Below are positions 1 through 8,091 of a DNA stretch of 64,000 nucleotides, piece by piece. The notes under the pieces are model-generated. The model ran no database searches, had not been told where the DNA came from, and saw only the letters and a list, made by a program, of their open reading frames with translations. The DNA is from Galbibacter pacificus (GTDB taxonomy: Bacteria; Bacteroidota; Bacteroidia; Flavobacteriales; Flavobacteriaceae), in contig NZ_JAPMUA010000003.1 in assembly GCF_029603155.1 (NCBI RefSeq), forward strand, positions 310,001 through 374,000, written 5' to 3'. Numbering within the stretch: the first letter of the stretch is position 1; each line of letters starts with the position of its first letter. The position numbers and the translations under genes are program-made.

Positions 1-1
1 C

Positions 2-193
2 ACAACTGCTATGGGAAAATTAACCTTTAAAGTCATTAAACTTCAGCAGGTAAAAGAAGGCGTTGCCCAAATGATAGGTTCTTTCCATTTAAAAAGAAGC
101 ATTGGCGACCTTCACGGTTATTTTACCCTTGTTTGGCATAAGTTCGACAATGAGTGGTTAATTATAAGCGACCATACCTCGTCGGCGAATTAA
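2..193 (+). CDS. DUF4440/SnoaL-like protein, C-terminal fragment
   Basis: The reading frame is already open at the left edge and ends at a TAA at 191-193, so only the last ~63 residues are visible. The tail, with GYFTLVWHKFDNEWLIISDHTSS, matches the final beta strands of the NTF2-like fold as seen in DUF4440/SnoaL-like proteins, where a W-x-I-x-x-D-H-T-S ending is common. These are small cone-shaped proteins with varied or unknown functions. The methionine at position 11 lies inside the fold and is probably not the start. It runs towards the leftward ZIP gene, with 13 nt between the two stop codons. Family assignment rests on a short tail, so it is tentative. Confidence 0.6.
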   Translation, partial: TTAMGKLTFKVIKLQQVKEGVAQMIGSFHLKRSIGDLHGYFTLVWHKFDNEWLIISDHTSSAN

Positions 194-206
194 GCTAACA
201 AATTTT

Positions 207-1031
207 TTACCCCAAAGCCACATCCAATGTCATCATGACAATAAATCCGCCCATAAAACCCAGGGTGGCAATATCGGTATATTTATCTTGTTGGGTTTCG
301 GGAATAACTTCTTCGACCACTACAAAAATCATGGCGCCGGCCGCAAAAGCAAGTGCATATGGCAAAACCGGTGTAAAAAAGCTTACCGCCAAGGCACCTA
401 CAACTCCGGCAATGGGCTCGACAATGGCAGAAAGTTGCCCGTAATAAAAACTTTTTTTTCGGCTTAACCCTTGTCGGCGCAACGGCATGGAAACGGCAAT
501 TCCCTCGGGGAAATTTTGGATTCCTATCCCTATGGCCAAAACAACGGCTCCGGCAATGGAAGCTTCGGGAATCCCGGCCGCTACTCCGCCAAATAATACG
601 CCAACCGCCAATCCTTCAGGAATATTGTGCAAGGTAATTGCCAGGACTAGTAAAATGGTACGGTGCAAGTTGGTTTGCACACCTTCGCTTTCACTGGGCT
701 TAAAGTTAATATGCAGGTGCGGTAAAAATTTGTCCAAACCAAAAAGGAATAAAGCGCCAAGGCCAAAACCGATTGCTGATGGAAGTACTTTGGCAAATCC
801 ATCGCCTGTGCTCATTTCTATAGCGGGGGCCAATAAGCTCCAAAAACTAGCGGCCACCATGACGCCTCCGGTAAAGCCAAGCATTCCGTCGAGCACGCTT
901 CGTTTCATCTCTTTAAAAAAGAATACAAACGATGCCCCCAAAGCCGTTATCAGCCATGTAAAAGTGGTGGCCAGCAACGCACCGATAACAGGATCTATTT
1001 CTTCAAAAAAATTTATAATCGTTTCAAACAT
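207..1031 (-). CDS. ZIP-family metal transporter (GufA type)
   Basis: 274-residue polytopic membrane protein of the ZIP family, which moves Zn2+, Fe2+ or Mn2+ into the cytoplasm. The two family signatures are visible: HNIPEGLAVG in the fourth helix and IQNFPEGIAVSMPL in the fifth. The second has Gln where ZupT has His, which is typical of the GufA branch. A His-rich stretch (LPHLHINF) lies in the loop before helix 4. It is the third gene of a leftward operon, 14 nt after the Nramp gene, and so probably shares control by the DtxR-type regulator. Exact metal cannot be read from sequence; manganese, iron or zinc are all possible. Confidence 0.9.
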   Translation of the reverse strand: MFETIINFFEEIDPVIGALLATTFTWLITALGASFVFFFKEMKRSVLDGMLGFTGGVMVAASFWSLLAPAIEMSTGDGFAKVLPSAIGFGLGALFLFGLDKFLPHLHINFKPSESEGVQTNLHRTILLVLAITLHNIPEGLAVGVLFGGVAAGIPEASIAGAVVLAIGIGIQNFPEGIAVSMPLRRQGLSRKKSFYYGQLSAIVEPIAGVVGALAVSFFTPVLPYALAFAAGAMIFVVVEEVIPETQQDKYTDIATLGFMGGFIVMMTLDVALG

Positions 1032-1045
1032 AATGGTTAGTTAAA

Positions 1046-2929
1046 TTATTGTTTTACAATTAATACAGGGGTTTTTACGCGGTGTCTTACTGTATTTACG
1101 GTAGTACCGAAGAGGATGTCTTTAAAAAAATCATGGCCATGGGCTCCCATAATCAAGAGGTCGTATGTTTCTTCGTTTACAAACTTCGGAATTACTTTTT
1201 TGGGCCTTCCAAAACCTAATTTAATAGTTACGTTATAGCCCATGTCGGTTAGTATTTTTTGGTACGATTCCAAATACTTTTTATCGCTAGAGGCTTCATG
1301 GTCGTTAATCTGTTGCCCATAAATCAATGCCCCGGCAGTCTCAACCACGTGGATAAGCGTATATTTTGTGTTTTTTTGACCAATTTTTAAGGCAGTGTCA
1401 ATACCAACTTTGTCCGCCTGTGAAAAGTCAATAGCGATGGCAATTTTGTTGTAGGACAAGGTACTGGGTAGCTTGTTGAACAATACTTCGTCTATGTGAG
1501 GCACATGTTTCTCCTTTCTTGTTTTTTTATGAATATTGGGACTAAAAATTATATAAACCAACAATAATAAAGCAGCAATGGCAAGGGGAAGCACCACGGC
1601 CCAAATATAAAAAGGGTGTTCGGCCGATGCTAGCCAGCCGGAAACTTCTTCAAAAACAAGTTTTATATTAAGTGACACAATAATTAAGGCAATAATCCAT
1701 GAACAAATTTTTAATGGGAATTTAATAGAAAAATCGCCCATTAATTTTTTATTGCTTACAAAATGAATTAATGGAATAATGGCAAATCCAAGTTGAAGGC
1801 TTAATACTACTTGACTGAGGACAAGGAGCTTTCCCGTGGCTCCTTCACCTAGAATTACAATGGTGAGAATAGCAGGGATAATTGCAATAATGCGTGTAAT
1901 TACCCTTCTTACCCAAGGCTCGATTCTTAAGTTTAAGTAACCCTCCATTACAATTTGTCCGGCAAGCGTTCCGGTAACGGTAGAGCTTTGTCCGGCAGCA
2001 ATAAGTGCCAATGCAAAAAGTATGGATGCCCATTTAGAACCTAATAAGGGCGATAATAATTGGTGTGCATCCTGTATTTCTGCAATGCCAAACATACCAT
2101 TTTTATAAAAAGTGGCAGCGGCCAGAATTAAGATAGCAGCATTTACAAAAAAAGCCAAGTTAAGGGCAATGGCAGAGTCGACAAAATTATATTTAAGCGC
2201 CTGCTTTATGCCCTTGAAATTTTTGTTGAATTTTCTTGTTTGCACCAAAGACGAATGCAAATAAAGGTTGTGCGGCATTACGGTAGCCCCTATGATGCCA
2301 ATTGCAATATAAAGAGCATCACTATTGGGGATAGAAGGGATGAGGCCACTGGCTACTTCATGCATGTCCGGCTTGGCAAAAAACATTTCAAATAAAAAAG
2401 AAAGTCCAATAATGCTAATGAGGGCAATAATAAAAGCCTCCATTTTCCGTATCCCCTTATTTATAAGAAAAAGCAATAGAAAAGTATCCAAAACCGTAAA
2501 GCAAACGCCCCAAATTAACGGAATGTCCAATAGGAGCTGTAAACCAATGGCCATGCCTAAAACTTCGGCAAGGTCTGTTGCGGCAATGGCTACTTCGGCC
2601 AATAGGTACAATATAAAATTAACAGGTCGCGAATAGGTTTCCTTAGAAGCTTGTGCAAGGTCCTTGCCCCTTACTATGCCCAGTCGTGCACTTAAACTTT
2701 GAAGCAATAAGGCCATGATATTGGACATTAACAGGACCCAGAGTAAGCTATAGCCAAATTGGCTCCCGCCTGCAATATCGGTGGCCCAATTTCCAGGGTC
2801 CATGTATCCCACGCTAATTAAATAGGCAGGGCCAAAGAAAGAGAGAATCCGCTTCCAAAAGGATTTTTTGGTAGTAGTGTTTATACTTTCATGAACTTCT
2901 TCCAATGAATGATGGCCGGGTTTAGGCAT
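1046..2929 (-). CDS. Nramp divalent metal transporter fused to a universal stress (UspA) domain
   Basis: 627 residues: an Nramp (MntH-like) proton-coupled Mn2+/Fe2+ importer of about 460 residues followed by a cytoplasmic UspA-type domain from roughly residue 485. The metal-site motifs of helices 1 and 6 are present, DPGNW near residue 45 and MPHNLYLHSS near residue 220. The Usp part shows the nucleotide-binding ending MGAHGHDFF...FGTTVNTVRHRVKTPVLIVK. The plain transporter is usually 400-450 residues, so the fusion is real extra length; similar fusions are known in Bacteroidota. It starts 2 nt after the DtxR-type regulator, so the two are co-transcribed and probably translationally coupled. 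The Usp domain may sense ATP or stress and modulate transport, which is inference. Confidence 0.92.
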   Translation of the reverse strand: MPKPGHHSLEEVHESINTTTKKSFWKRILSFFGPAYLISVGYMDPGNWATDIAGGSQFGYSLLWVLLMSNIMALLLQSLSARLGIVRGKDLAQASKETYSRPVNFILYLLAEVAIAATDLAEVLGMAIGLQLLLDIPLIWGVCFTVLDTFLLLFLINKGIRKMEAFIIALISIIGLSFLFEMFFAKPDMHEVASGLIPSIPNSDALYIAIGIIGATVMPHNLYLHSSLVQTRKFNKNFKGIKQALKYNFVDSAIALNLAFFVNAAILILAAATFYKNGMFGIAEIQDAHQLLSPLLGSKWASILFALALIAAGQSSTVTGTLAGQIVMEGYLNLRIEPWVRRVITRIIAIIPAILTIVILGEGATGKLLVLSQVVLSLQLGFAIIPLIHFVSNKKLMGDFSIKFPLKICSWIIALIIVSLNIKLVFEEVSGWLASAEHPFYIWAVVLPLAIAALLLLVYIIFSPNIHKKTRKEKHVPHIDEVLFNKLPSTLSYNKIAIAIDFSQADKVGIDTALKIGQKNTKYTLIHVVETAGALIYGQQINDHEASSDKKYLESYQKILTDMGYNVTIKLGFGRPKKVIPKFVNEETYDLLIMGAHGHDFFKDILFGTTVNTVRHRVKTPVLIVKQ

Positions 2930-2931
2930 GA

Positions 2932-3585
2932 TTAGCTGATTTTTAGAAAAATATTGTTGGCAGTCATAGACGAGATGTTTATTTCCTTATGATTGAGTTG
3001 GATTAAAACAGAATTATCGAAAGGCTCTTTGTTGAGGATAATAATTTTTTCGCCTAAGGCAATATTGAGTTTGTCTAAATACCTTAAAAAGTCAGACGAG
3101 GAATCTTTTACACCCACCACAATGCCCTTGTCTCCTTTTTTTGCGGAAGAAAGCAATACTTTTTCAACTTTTGTAATATTTCCGTCTTTGTCAGGAATCG
3201 GGTCGCCATGCGGGTCAATTCTCGGGTAATCCAGAAAGGCATCTAGTTTTTCAACAAGTTTTTCGCTTTTTATGTGCTCTAGTTCTTCGGCAATGTCGTG
3301 AACTTCATCCCATGAAAAATTAAGTTTTTCCACTAAAAAAAATTCCCATAAACGGTGTTTTCGTATAATTTTGGCGGCATATGTTTTTCCCTTGTCGGTC
3401 AACCGGGCGCCTTGGTATTTTTTATAATGAACCACGTCTTTTTCGGCTAGTTTCTTAATCATGTCGGTTACAGACGACGCTTTGGTGTCCATCTGCATAG
3501 CAATTGCATTGGTAGAAACTCCTTTTTGGTCATCCTTCGAAAGATGGTAAATGGCCTTTATGTAATCTTCTTCAGAAAGCGTCAT
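2932..3585 (-). CDS. DtxR/MntR-family metal-dependent transcriptional regulator
   Basis: 217-residue iron- or manganese-dependent repressor. The N-terminal winged helix (MTLSEEDYIKAIYHL...STNAIAMQMDTKASSVTDMIKKL) is followed by the dimerisation/metal domain (HRLWEFFLVEKLNFSWDEVHDIAEELEHI, with the usual His and Glu ligands) and a C-terminal FeoA/SH3-like domain from about residue 150. It heads a leftward operon with the Nramp and ZIP transporters, and a TonB-dependent receptor is transcribed away from it. The intergenic region carries a good promoter for this gene with a palindrome over the -33 element, which suggests autorepression. Whether the co-repressor is Mn2+ or Fe2+ is not decided by the sequence; the Nramp partner favours Mn2+. 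Confidence 0.93.
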   Translation of the reverse strand: MTLSEEDYIKAIYHLSKDDQKGVSTNAIAMQMDTKASSVTDMIKKLAEKDVVHYKKYQGARLTDKGKTYAAKIIRKHRLWEFFLVEKLNFSWDEVHDIAEELEHIKSEKLVEKLDAFLDYPRIDPHGDPIPDKDGNITKVEKVLLSSAKKGDKGIVVGVKDSSSDFLRYLDKLNIALGEKIIILNKEPFDNSVLIQLNHKEINISSMTANNIFLKIS

Positions 3586-3599
3586 GTTTTTTATTTATA

Positions 3600-3628
3600 C
3601 AAAAATACATTTTTATTTGTAAAAACAA
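3600..3628 (-). promoter_or_regulatory. Promoter of the DtxR-Nramp-ZIP operon
   Basis: On the minus strand the sequence reads TTG-N18-TATTTTTG, a full match to the Bacteroidota consensus (TTG, 17-23 nt, TAnnTTTG). The -7 box lies at 3600-3607 and the -33 TTG at 3626-3628. The -33 element falls inside the palindrome at 3615-3630. Confidence 0.7.
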
Positions 3629-3649
3629 ATTTTTAGTTTTGTCTAAAAA
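3615..3649. promoter_or_regulatory. Two adjoining palindromes, candidate metal-regulator operators
   Basis: ATTTGT-AAAA-ACAAAT at 3615-3630 is a perfect 6-bp inverted repeat. TTTTTAG-TTTTGT-CTAAAAA at 3630-3649 is a perfect 7-bp inverted repeat and touches the first. They lie between the divergent DtxR-type regulator and the TonB-dependent receptor. The right-hand one contains TAGTTTTG (3634-3641), a match to the -7 consensus on the plus strand. The TTTTAG...CTAAAA shape resembles DtxR-family operators. Binding by this regulator is inference. Confidence 0.5.
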
Positions 3650-3670
3650 TAAATTTAAATAAAGCTAATA

Positions 3671-5929
3671 ATGAAAATAAAGCTGTTTTTTCTCTTTTAC
3701 CTGATATGTTTCTCGGTGCTTGGACAATATGTGGAAGGACGTGTTATGCATAAAAATGAAGCATTGCCGTATGCAAACGTCTCTGTATTTGGAACAAACA
3801 AGGGAATCGCCACTGATGAAAATGGATATTTTAAATTGTTTTTAGAAGAAGGTAATTATACTTTATTGGTTTCTTATACCGGGTTTTCTTCAGTAACCAA
3901 AAAAATACGAGTTGATGATAATACTATTTTTGTTGAATTTAATTTAAGGGAAGAAAGCAAGCTTGACCAAGTGGTAATTACCGGAACGTTAAAGCCAGTA
4001 AGCAGGATGGAAACTCCCGTTCCGGTAGAAGTTTATAAACCTGCTTTTTTTAAAAAGAACCCTACTGCCAATGTTTTTGAAGCCTTGCAGAACGTTAATG
4101 GTGTACGTCCGCAATTAAATTGTAACATTTGCAATACGGGCGATATCCATATAAACGGTCTTGAAGGTCCCTATACCATGGTTTTAATTGATGGGATGCC
4201 AATTGTAAGTGGCCTGTCTACGGTTTACGGGCTTTCGGGAATTCCAAATTCGTTGATAGAACGTATGGAAGTGGTAAAAGGGCCGGCATCGTCTTTGTAT
4301 GGAAGCGAAGCCGTGGGCGGATTGATAAATATTATTACCAAAACCCCAGCATATGCGCCAAAATTTACCATCGATGCTTTTGGGACCACTTGGGGAGAAT
4401 TTAATCTGGACATGGGCTACAGGGCATTGTTGGGAGAAAAGATTTCCTTTTTATTTGGTGCGAATTACTTTAATTATAGCAACCCCATAGATAATAACAA
4501 TGATAATTTTACCGATCTAACTTTGCAAGACCGCATTTCACTGTTTCAAAAATGGGATTTTAAACGAAAGGAAAACCGACTTTTCTCACTTGCTACGCGT
4601 TATTTTTACGAAGACCGCTGGGGTGGCGAAATGCAATGGGCGCCCAAATATCGGGGCGGGGATGAAGTTTATGGCGAAAGCATTTATACGTCCCGTTGGG
4701 AATTTTTAGGGAAATATCAACTTCCTTTTAAGGAGAAAATGTTGTTTACATTTTCGTATACCGATCATGACCAGAATTCTGTATACGGCGATGTTCCGTA
4801 TTTGGCGCAACAGCGTATTGCTTTTGGGCAACTTACTTGGGATAAAAAATGGGGAAATCACGATTTGCTGTTTGGAACAGCATTGCGGTATAATTATTAT
4901 GACGACAATACCCCGGCGACAGAAAATGGATTGAAAAACATTCCTGACGCAACAACCATTCCCGGCGTTTTTGTCCAGGACGAAATAAAATTCAATAAAC
5001 AACATACCTTGTTGCTGGGGATGCGTTACGATTACGACAACCGTCACGGAAATATTTTCACGCCACGCCTTGCCTATAAATGGAGCTTCTCGCCAAACGA
5101 TATTTTTAGGATCAATGCAGGCACCGGTTTTCGGGTGGTAAATTTGTTTACCGAAGACCATGCCGCGCTTACCGGGGCAAGGGAAGTGGTTATTGCAGAA
5201 GAATTAGACCCCGAGCGCTCGTATAATGTTAACATTAACTATCTAAAGAAAATCTATACAGGAAATAATAATTTTATCGGGCTCGATCTTTCTGCTTGGT
5301 ATACCTATTTTACCAATATGATTGTGCCCGATTATGATACCGACCCCAATGAAATTATTTATGATAATTTGGATGGATATGCCGTTAGCAAAGGAATAAG
5401 TGCCAATGCAGATATTGCTTTTTACAACGGATTGAAATTGATGCTTGGTGCAACCTTGATGGATGTTTCGCAAACGGAAAATGGCGAAACTACCAGGCAA
5501 ATGTTAACCGAGCAATTTTCGGGAACTTGGGGTGTTTCATACAAAATAATGCCATGGCATTTGAATATTGATTATACGGGAAATGTATACGGACCCATGC
5601 GTTTACCGCTTTTGGGCGATTTGGACCCCCGTAAGCCAAATTCACCTTGGTGGAGCATTCAAAACATTCAGTTTACGTTTAATGGATTTAAAAAGTTTGA
5701 ATTGTTTGGGGGCATTAAAAATTTATTGAATTGGACCCCCAATAAAGGCAACCCGTTTATCATTGCCAGGGCCAACGACCCTTTTGATAAAAGCGTACAA
5801 TTTGATGCTCAGGGAAATGTAATGGCAACGCCCGATAATCCATATGCGCTAACTTTTGATCCATCTTATGTATATGGGCCAAATCAAGGAATACGAGGGT
5901 TTTTGGGAGTGCGGTTTCAACTAGATTAA
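3671..5929 (+). CDS. TonB-dependent outer-membrane receptor
   Basis: 752 residues. Signal peptide (residues 1-18, ending VLGQ), a carboxypeptidase-D-like beta-sandwich (about 19-95), a plug domain (about 105-230, with VLIDGMPIVSG and VVKGPASSLYGSEAVGGLINIITK) and a 22-strand barrel ending in GVRFQLD. It imports a chelate or cofactor across the outer membrane using TonB energy. The plug holds a NCNIC pair (Cys151 and Cys154), a feature I associate with a flavobacterial receptor branch and suggestive of metal binding. Divergent transcription from a DtxR-type regulator with two metal transporters suggests a metal or metal-chelate substrate; that is inference. No SusD partner follows. Confidence 0.9.
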   Translation: MKIKLFFLFYLICFSVLGQYVEGRVMHKNEALPYANVSVFGTNKGIATDENGYFKLFLEEGNYTLLVSYTGFSSVTKKIRVDDNTIFVEFNLREESKLDQVVITGTLKPVSRMETPVPVEVYKPAFFKKNPTANVFEALQNVNGVRPQLNCNICNTGDIHINGLEGPYTMVLIDGMPIVSGLSTVYGLSGIPNSLIERMEVVKGPASSLYGSEAVGGLINIITKTPAYAPKFTIDAFGTTWGEFNLDMGYRALLGEKISFLFGANYFNYSNPIDNNNDNFTDLTLQDRISLFQKWDFKRKENRLFSLATRYFYEDRWGGEMQWAPKYRGGDEVYGESIYTSRWEFLGKYQLPFKEKMLFTFSYTDHDQNSVYGDVPYLAQQRIAFGQLTWDKKWGNHDLLFGTALRYNYYDDNTPATENGLKNIPDATTIPGVFVQDEIKFNKQHTLLLGMRYDYDNRHGNIFTPRLAYKWSFSPNDIFRINAGTGFRVVNLFTEDHAALTGAREVVIAEELDPERSYNVNINYLKKIYTGNNNFIGLDLSAWYTYFTNMIVPDYDTDPNEIIYDNLDGYAVSKGISANADIAFYNGLKLMLGATLMDVSQTENGETTRQMLTEQFSGTWGVSYKIMPWHLNIDYTGNVYGPMRLPLLGDLDPRKPNSPWWSIQNIQFTFNGFKKFELFGGIKNLLNWTPNKGNPFIIARANDPFDKSVQFDAQGNVMATPDNPYALTFDPSYVYGPNQGIRGFLGVRFQLD

Positions 5930-5985
5930 AAAAGGGCAGTATGTTTTTGCGTTAAAATTTTTACATTTAACAAAAATCTTAAGCC

Positions 5986-6981
5986 ATGCGCATTATAACA
6001 TACTGCTTTTTGTTTTTCACCGGTGTAATGTATAGCCAAACCAATATTCATGAAGAGGTAATGCTTGGCCCCAATAAAGAAAAAGAATTTTTTGTCGCGG
6101 CCAACATGGACGACCTTATCCAGTTTGAAGTTAAGAGGACCGACGGCAAAAAAATATCTCATTTTTCATTAACGGCACTTCAAAGTAACAATACTGTTTT
6201 TACCGAAAGGCGTTTTAGAAAATTTAAAAGTGGTATTACTTCATTTGAAAAAAGCGTGTATCGATTACTTTTTAAAAACAACACTCAAGATCCTGTTGCT
6301 TTTGATTTGGATGTAGATATTAATTCTTATAATAATCAGCCTGCTGTAATGGCATACCGAACAGTTTATGATACCGTTTATGGCGAAGAAAAAACCATCA
6401 TGGAAACTGTTGAAAAACTGGAAACCAAAACACTGCAAAAAGAAAAGTTTTATCTAAACAGTAAATCCAATGCCTTGGTAAAGGGCGGGAAAGACCGAGC
6501 TGTTTTTCCGGTGTACTTGCCTAAAAACACAGCCGAATGGTTTTATGTTTTAACCGCTAATAGAGATGAAGAAGCCATAAAGGCCACTGCAAAAACATTT
6601 AGCCTAGCCAGTGAGCTGTCTAAATATATCGAGACGGAAAAAAATTCACTGTCAACGGCAGTAACAAATTTAAATGCACCTCCTGGGGCTAATATTTGCG
6701 ATATCTATTTAATGAATAAAACAGAAGCTACAAAATTTAGGGCAGGCGAAGATTATGGGTTTGATATTGAAGGTTCGAGAGAAAATTATAAATCGGGAAT
6801 TGTTGGGGTAAAGGGCACACAATCCAAAGCCTATTTTATCGGGGTGAAAAACCCGGACAATTTATATGGAATTCATGTTGGTATTGAGGTTGTGGCCATT
6901 GTAAAAGAAGAAAAAAAAGTTCCTAAATTAGTTCGTAGTCCAACAATAACCGCAAAACAGGTTCCGTATGTATCAGAATGA
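5986..6981 (+). CDS. Exported protein of unknown function
   Basis: 331 residues beginning with a signal peptide (MRIITYCFLFFTGVMYSQ). No family is recognised. The mature part is rich in beta-strand-like alternation and Lys/Glu, with VYDTVYGEEKTIMETVEKLETK near residue 125 suggesting a short helical linker. There is no transmembrane segment after the signal peptide, no lipobox and no type IX secretion tail, so it is probably periplasmic. It lies 56 nt after the TonB-dependent receptor in the same direction and may be co-transcribed. It converges with the polyprenyl synthase gene, with 5 nt between the two stop codons and no visible terminator. Confidence 0.75.
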   Translation: MRIITYCFLFFTGVMYSQTNIHEEVMLGPNKEKEFFVAANMDDLIQFEVKRTDGKKISHFSLTALQSNNTVFTERRFRKFKSGITSFEKSVYRLLFKNNTQDPVAFDLDVDINSYNNQPAVMAYRTVYDTVYGEEKTIMETVEKLETKTLQKEKFYLNSKSNALVKGGKDRAVFPVYLPKNTAEWFYVLTANRDEEAIKATAKTFSLASELSKYIETEKNSLSTAVTNLNAPPGANICDIYLMNKTEATKFRAGEDYGFDIEGSRENYKSGIVGVKGTQSKAYFIGVKNPDNLYGIHVGIEVVAIVKEEKKVPKLVRSPTITAKQVPYVSE

Positions 6982-6986
6982 GTTTT

Positions 6987-7961
6987 TTATACTTCCCTTC
7001 CCATTAGTATATTGGCAAAAGAAACCAATGTTTCCTTCTTTTCGGCGCTAATGTTTAGCCCGTTCAGGATATCCAGTGCTTTTTTTGTATAATTTTCTAT
7101 TGCTTTCAAGGTAGCATCAACAGCCCCGCTGGACGCCATTAATTCTTTTACGGTTTGAATTTTTGCCGAAGGGTCGGCTGGGGCGATAGCATATAAATGA
7201 AGGAGTTGCTCGGCTTCATCGTTGCCTAATTCTTCAATGGTCTTAAGGTAAAGAAAGGTCTTTTTATTTTCAATAATATCCCCGCCAATTTGTTTCCCAA
7301 AGCTTTTTGGGTCTCCAAAGGCATCCAGATAATCATCTTTTATTTGAAAGGCAATCCCTAAATTCATGCCAAAATCGTAAATAGCTTTTGCATCATTTTC
7401 ATCAGCATGCGTAACAATGGCGCCCATTTCCATGGCAGCTCCCACCAAAACGGCAGTTTTATAGGTAATCATTTTTAGGTACTCATCAATGGTAACATCG
7501 TCACGGGTTTCAAAATCAATATCATATTGTTGTCCTTCGCATACTTCAATAGCGGTTTTGCTAAATAGTTTTGCCAGTTTATGAAAAACTTCAGGGTCGT
7601 AACGTTCAAAAAACTGATAGGCAACAATAAGCATAACATCACCAGAAAGAATACCGGTGTTTAAATCCCACTTCTCGTGCACGGTTTCTTTTCCTCTTCT
7701 CAGCGGCGCATCGTCCATGATATCGTCGTGGATCAACGAAAAATTATGGAATATCTCTATTGCCATTGCTGCATTCATTGCCTTTTTATAGTCGTTTCCA
7801 AAGATATCGGCAGTCATCAAAGTTAAAACAGGGCGTAACCTTTTGCCTCCCAATCCTAAAATATAATTCATTGGGTTATAAAGATTAACAGGCTCCCGTG
7901 TAACAATATGCTGTTCTAAATGACTAACAAATGCGTCTCTATAAGCATGAATGGATAACAT
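6987..7961 (-). CDS. Polyprenyl (isoprenoid) diphosphate synthase
   Basis: 324 residues, the normal length for trans-isoprenyl diphosphate synthases, which elongate allylic diphosphates with isopentenyl diphosphate for quinone side chains. The first aspartate-rich motif LIHDDIMDDAPLRRG (DDxxD) and the second, FQIKDDYLDAFGDP, both Mg2+-diphosphate sites, are intact, as is the GGKRLRP substrate motif near residue 53. The residues at the two positions before the first DDxxD (FSLIHD) control chain length, but I cannot assign octaprenyl or other lengths from this alone. It is divergent from the TetR-RND operon. Confidence 0.93.
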   Translation of the reverse strand: MLSIHAYRDAFVSHLEQHIVTREPVNLYNPMNYILGLGGKRLRPVLTLMTADIFGNDYKKAMNAAMAIEIFHNFSLIHDDIMDDAPLRRGKETVHEKWDLNTGILSGDVMLIVAYQFFERYDPEVFHKLAKLFSKTAIEVCEGQQYDIDFETRDDVTIDEYLKMITYKTAVLVGAAMEMGAIVTHADENDAKAIYDFGMNLGIAFQIKDDYLDAFGDPKSFGKQIGGDIIENKKTFLYLKTIEELGNDEAEQLLHLYAIAPADPSAKIQTVKELMASSGAVDATLKAIENYTKKALDILNGLNISAEKKETLVSFANILMGREV

Positions 7962-8040
7962 AGGGTTAAATTTTCGGCTAAAATACCATATTTAAGAAAG
8001 TTGCCAACGGGTTTTTTATGTTAAATAATTGTAAATACTT

Positions 8041-8070
8041 AGGAAACTTTTATTGTTTTTAAAGTTTCCT
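8041..8070. promoter_or_regulatory. Perfect 10-bp inverted repeat, candidate TetR operator
   Basis: AGGAAACTTT (8041-8050), 10-nt spacer, AAAGTTTCCT (8061-8070): a perfect palindrome 22 nt before the TetR start. The -33 TTG (8053-8055) lies in the spacer and the right arm lies between the -33 and -7 boxes, so a bound dimer would block RNA polymerase. This is the classic place for an autorepressing TetR protein. Confidence 0.75.
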
Positions 8071-8082
8071 TGCGTATATTTG
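8053..8082 (+). promoter_or_regulatory. Promoter of the TetR-TolC-RND operon
   Basis: TTG (8053-8055), 19-nt spacer, TATATTTG (8075-8082): a full match to the Bacteroidota promoter consensus. The expected start of transcription is only a few nucleotides before the ATG at 8092, so the mRNA should have an extremely short leader. Confidence 0.75.
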
Positions 8083-8091
8083 CCCCCAATT

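Noticed and set aside
487..1044. 185-codon plus-strand open frame opposite the ZIP gene
   Set aside because: Exactly antisense to a well-supported transporter; composition (Ala, Pro, Lys, Ser) is the usual mirror of a membrane protein gene.
8053..8091. Upstream TTG start for the TetR regulator
   Set aside because: The TTG is the -33 promoter element inside the palindrome, so it is unlikely to be transcribed.
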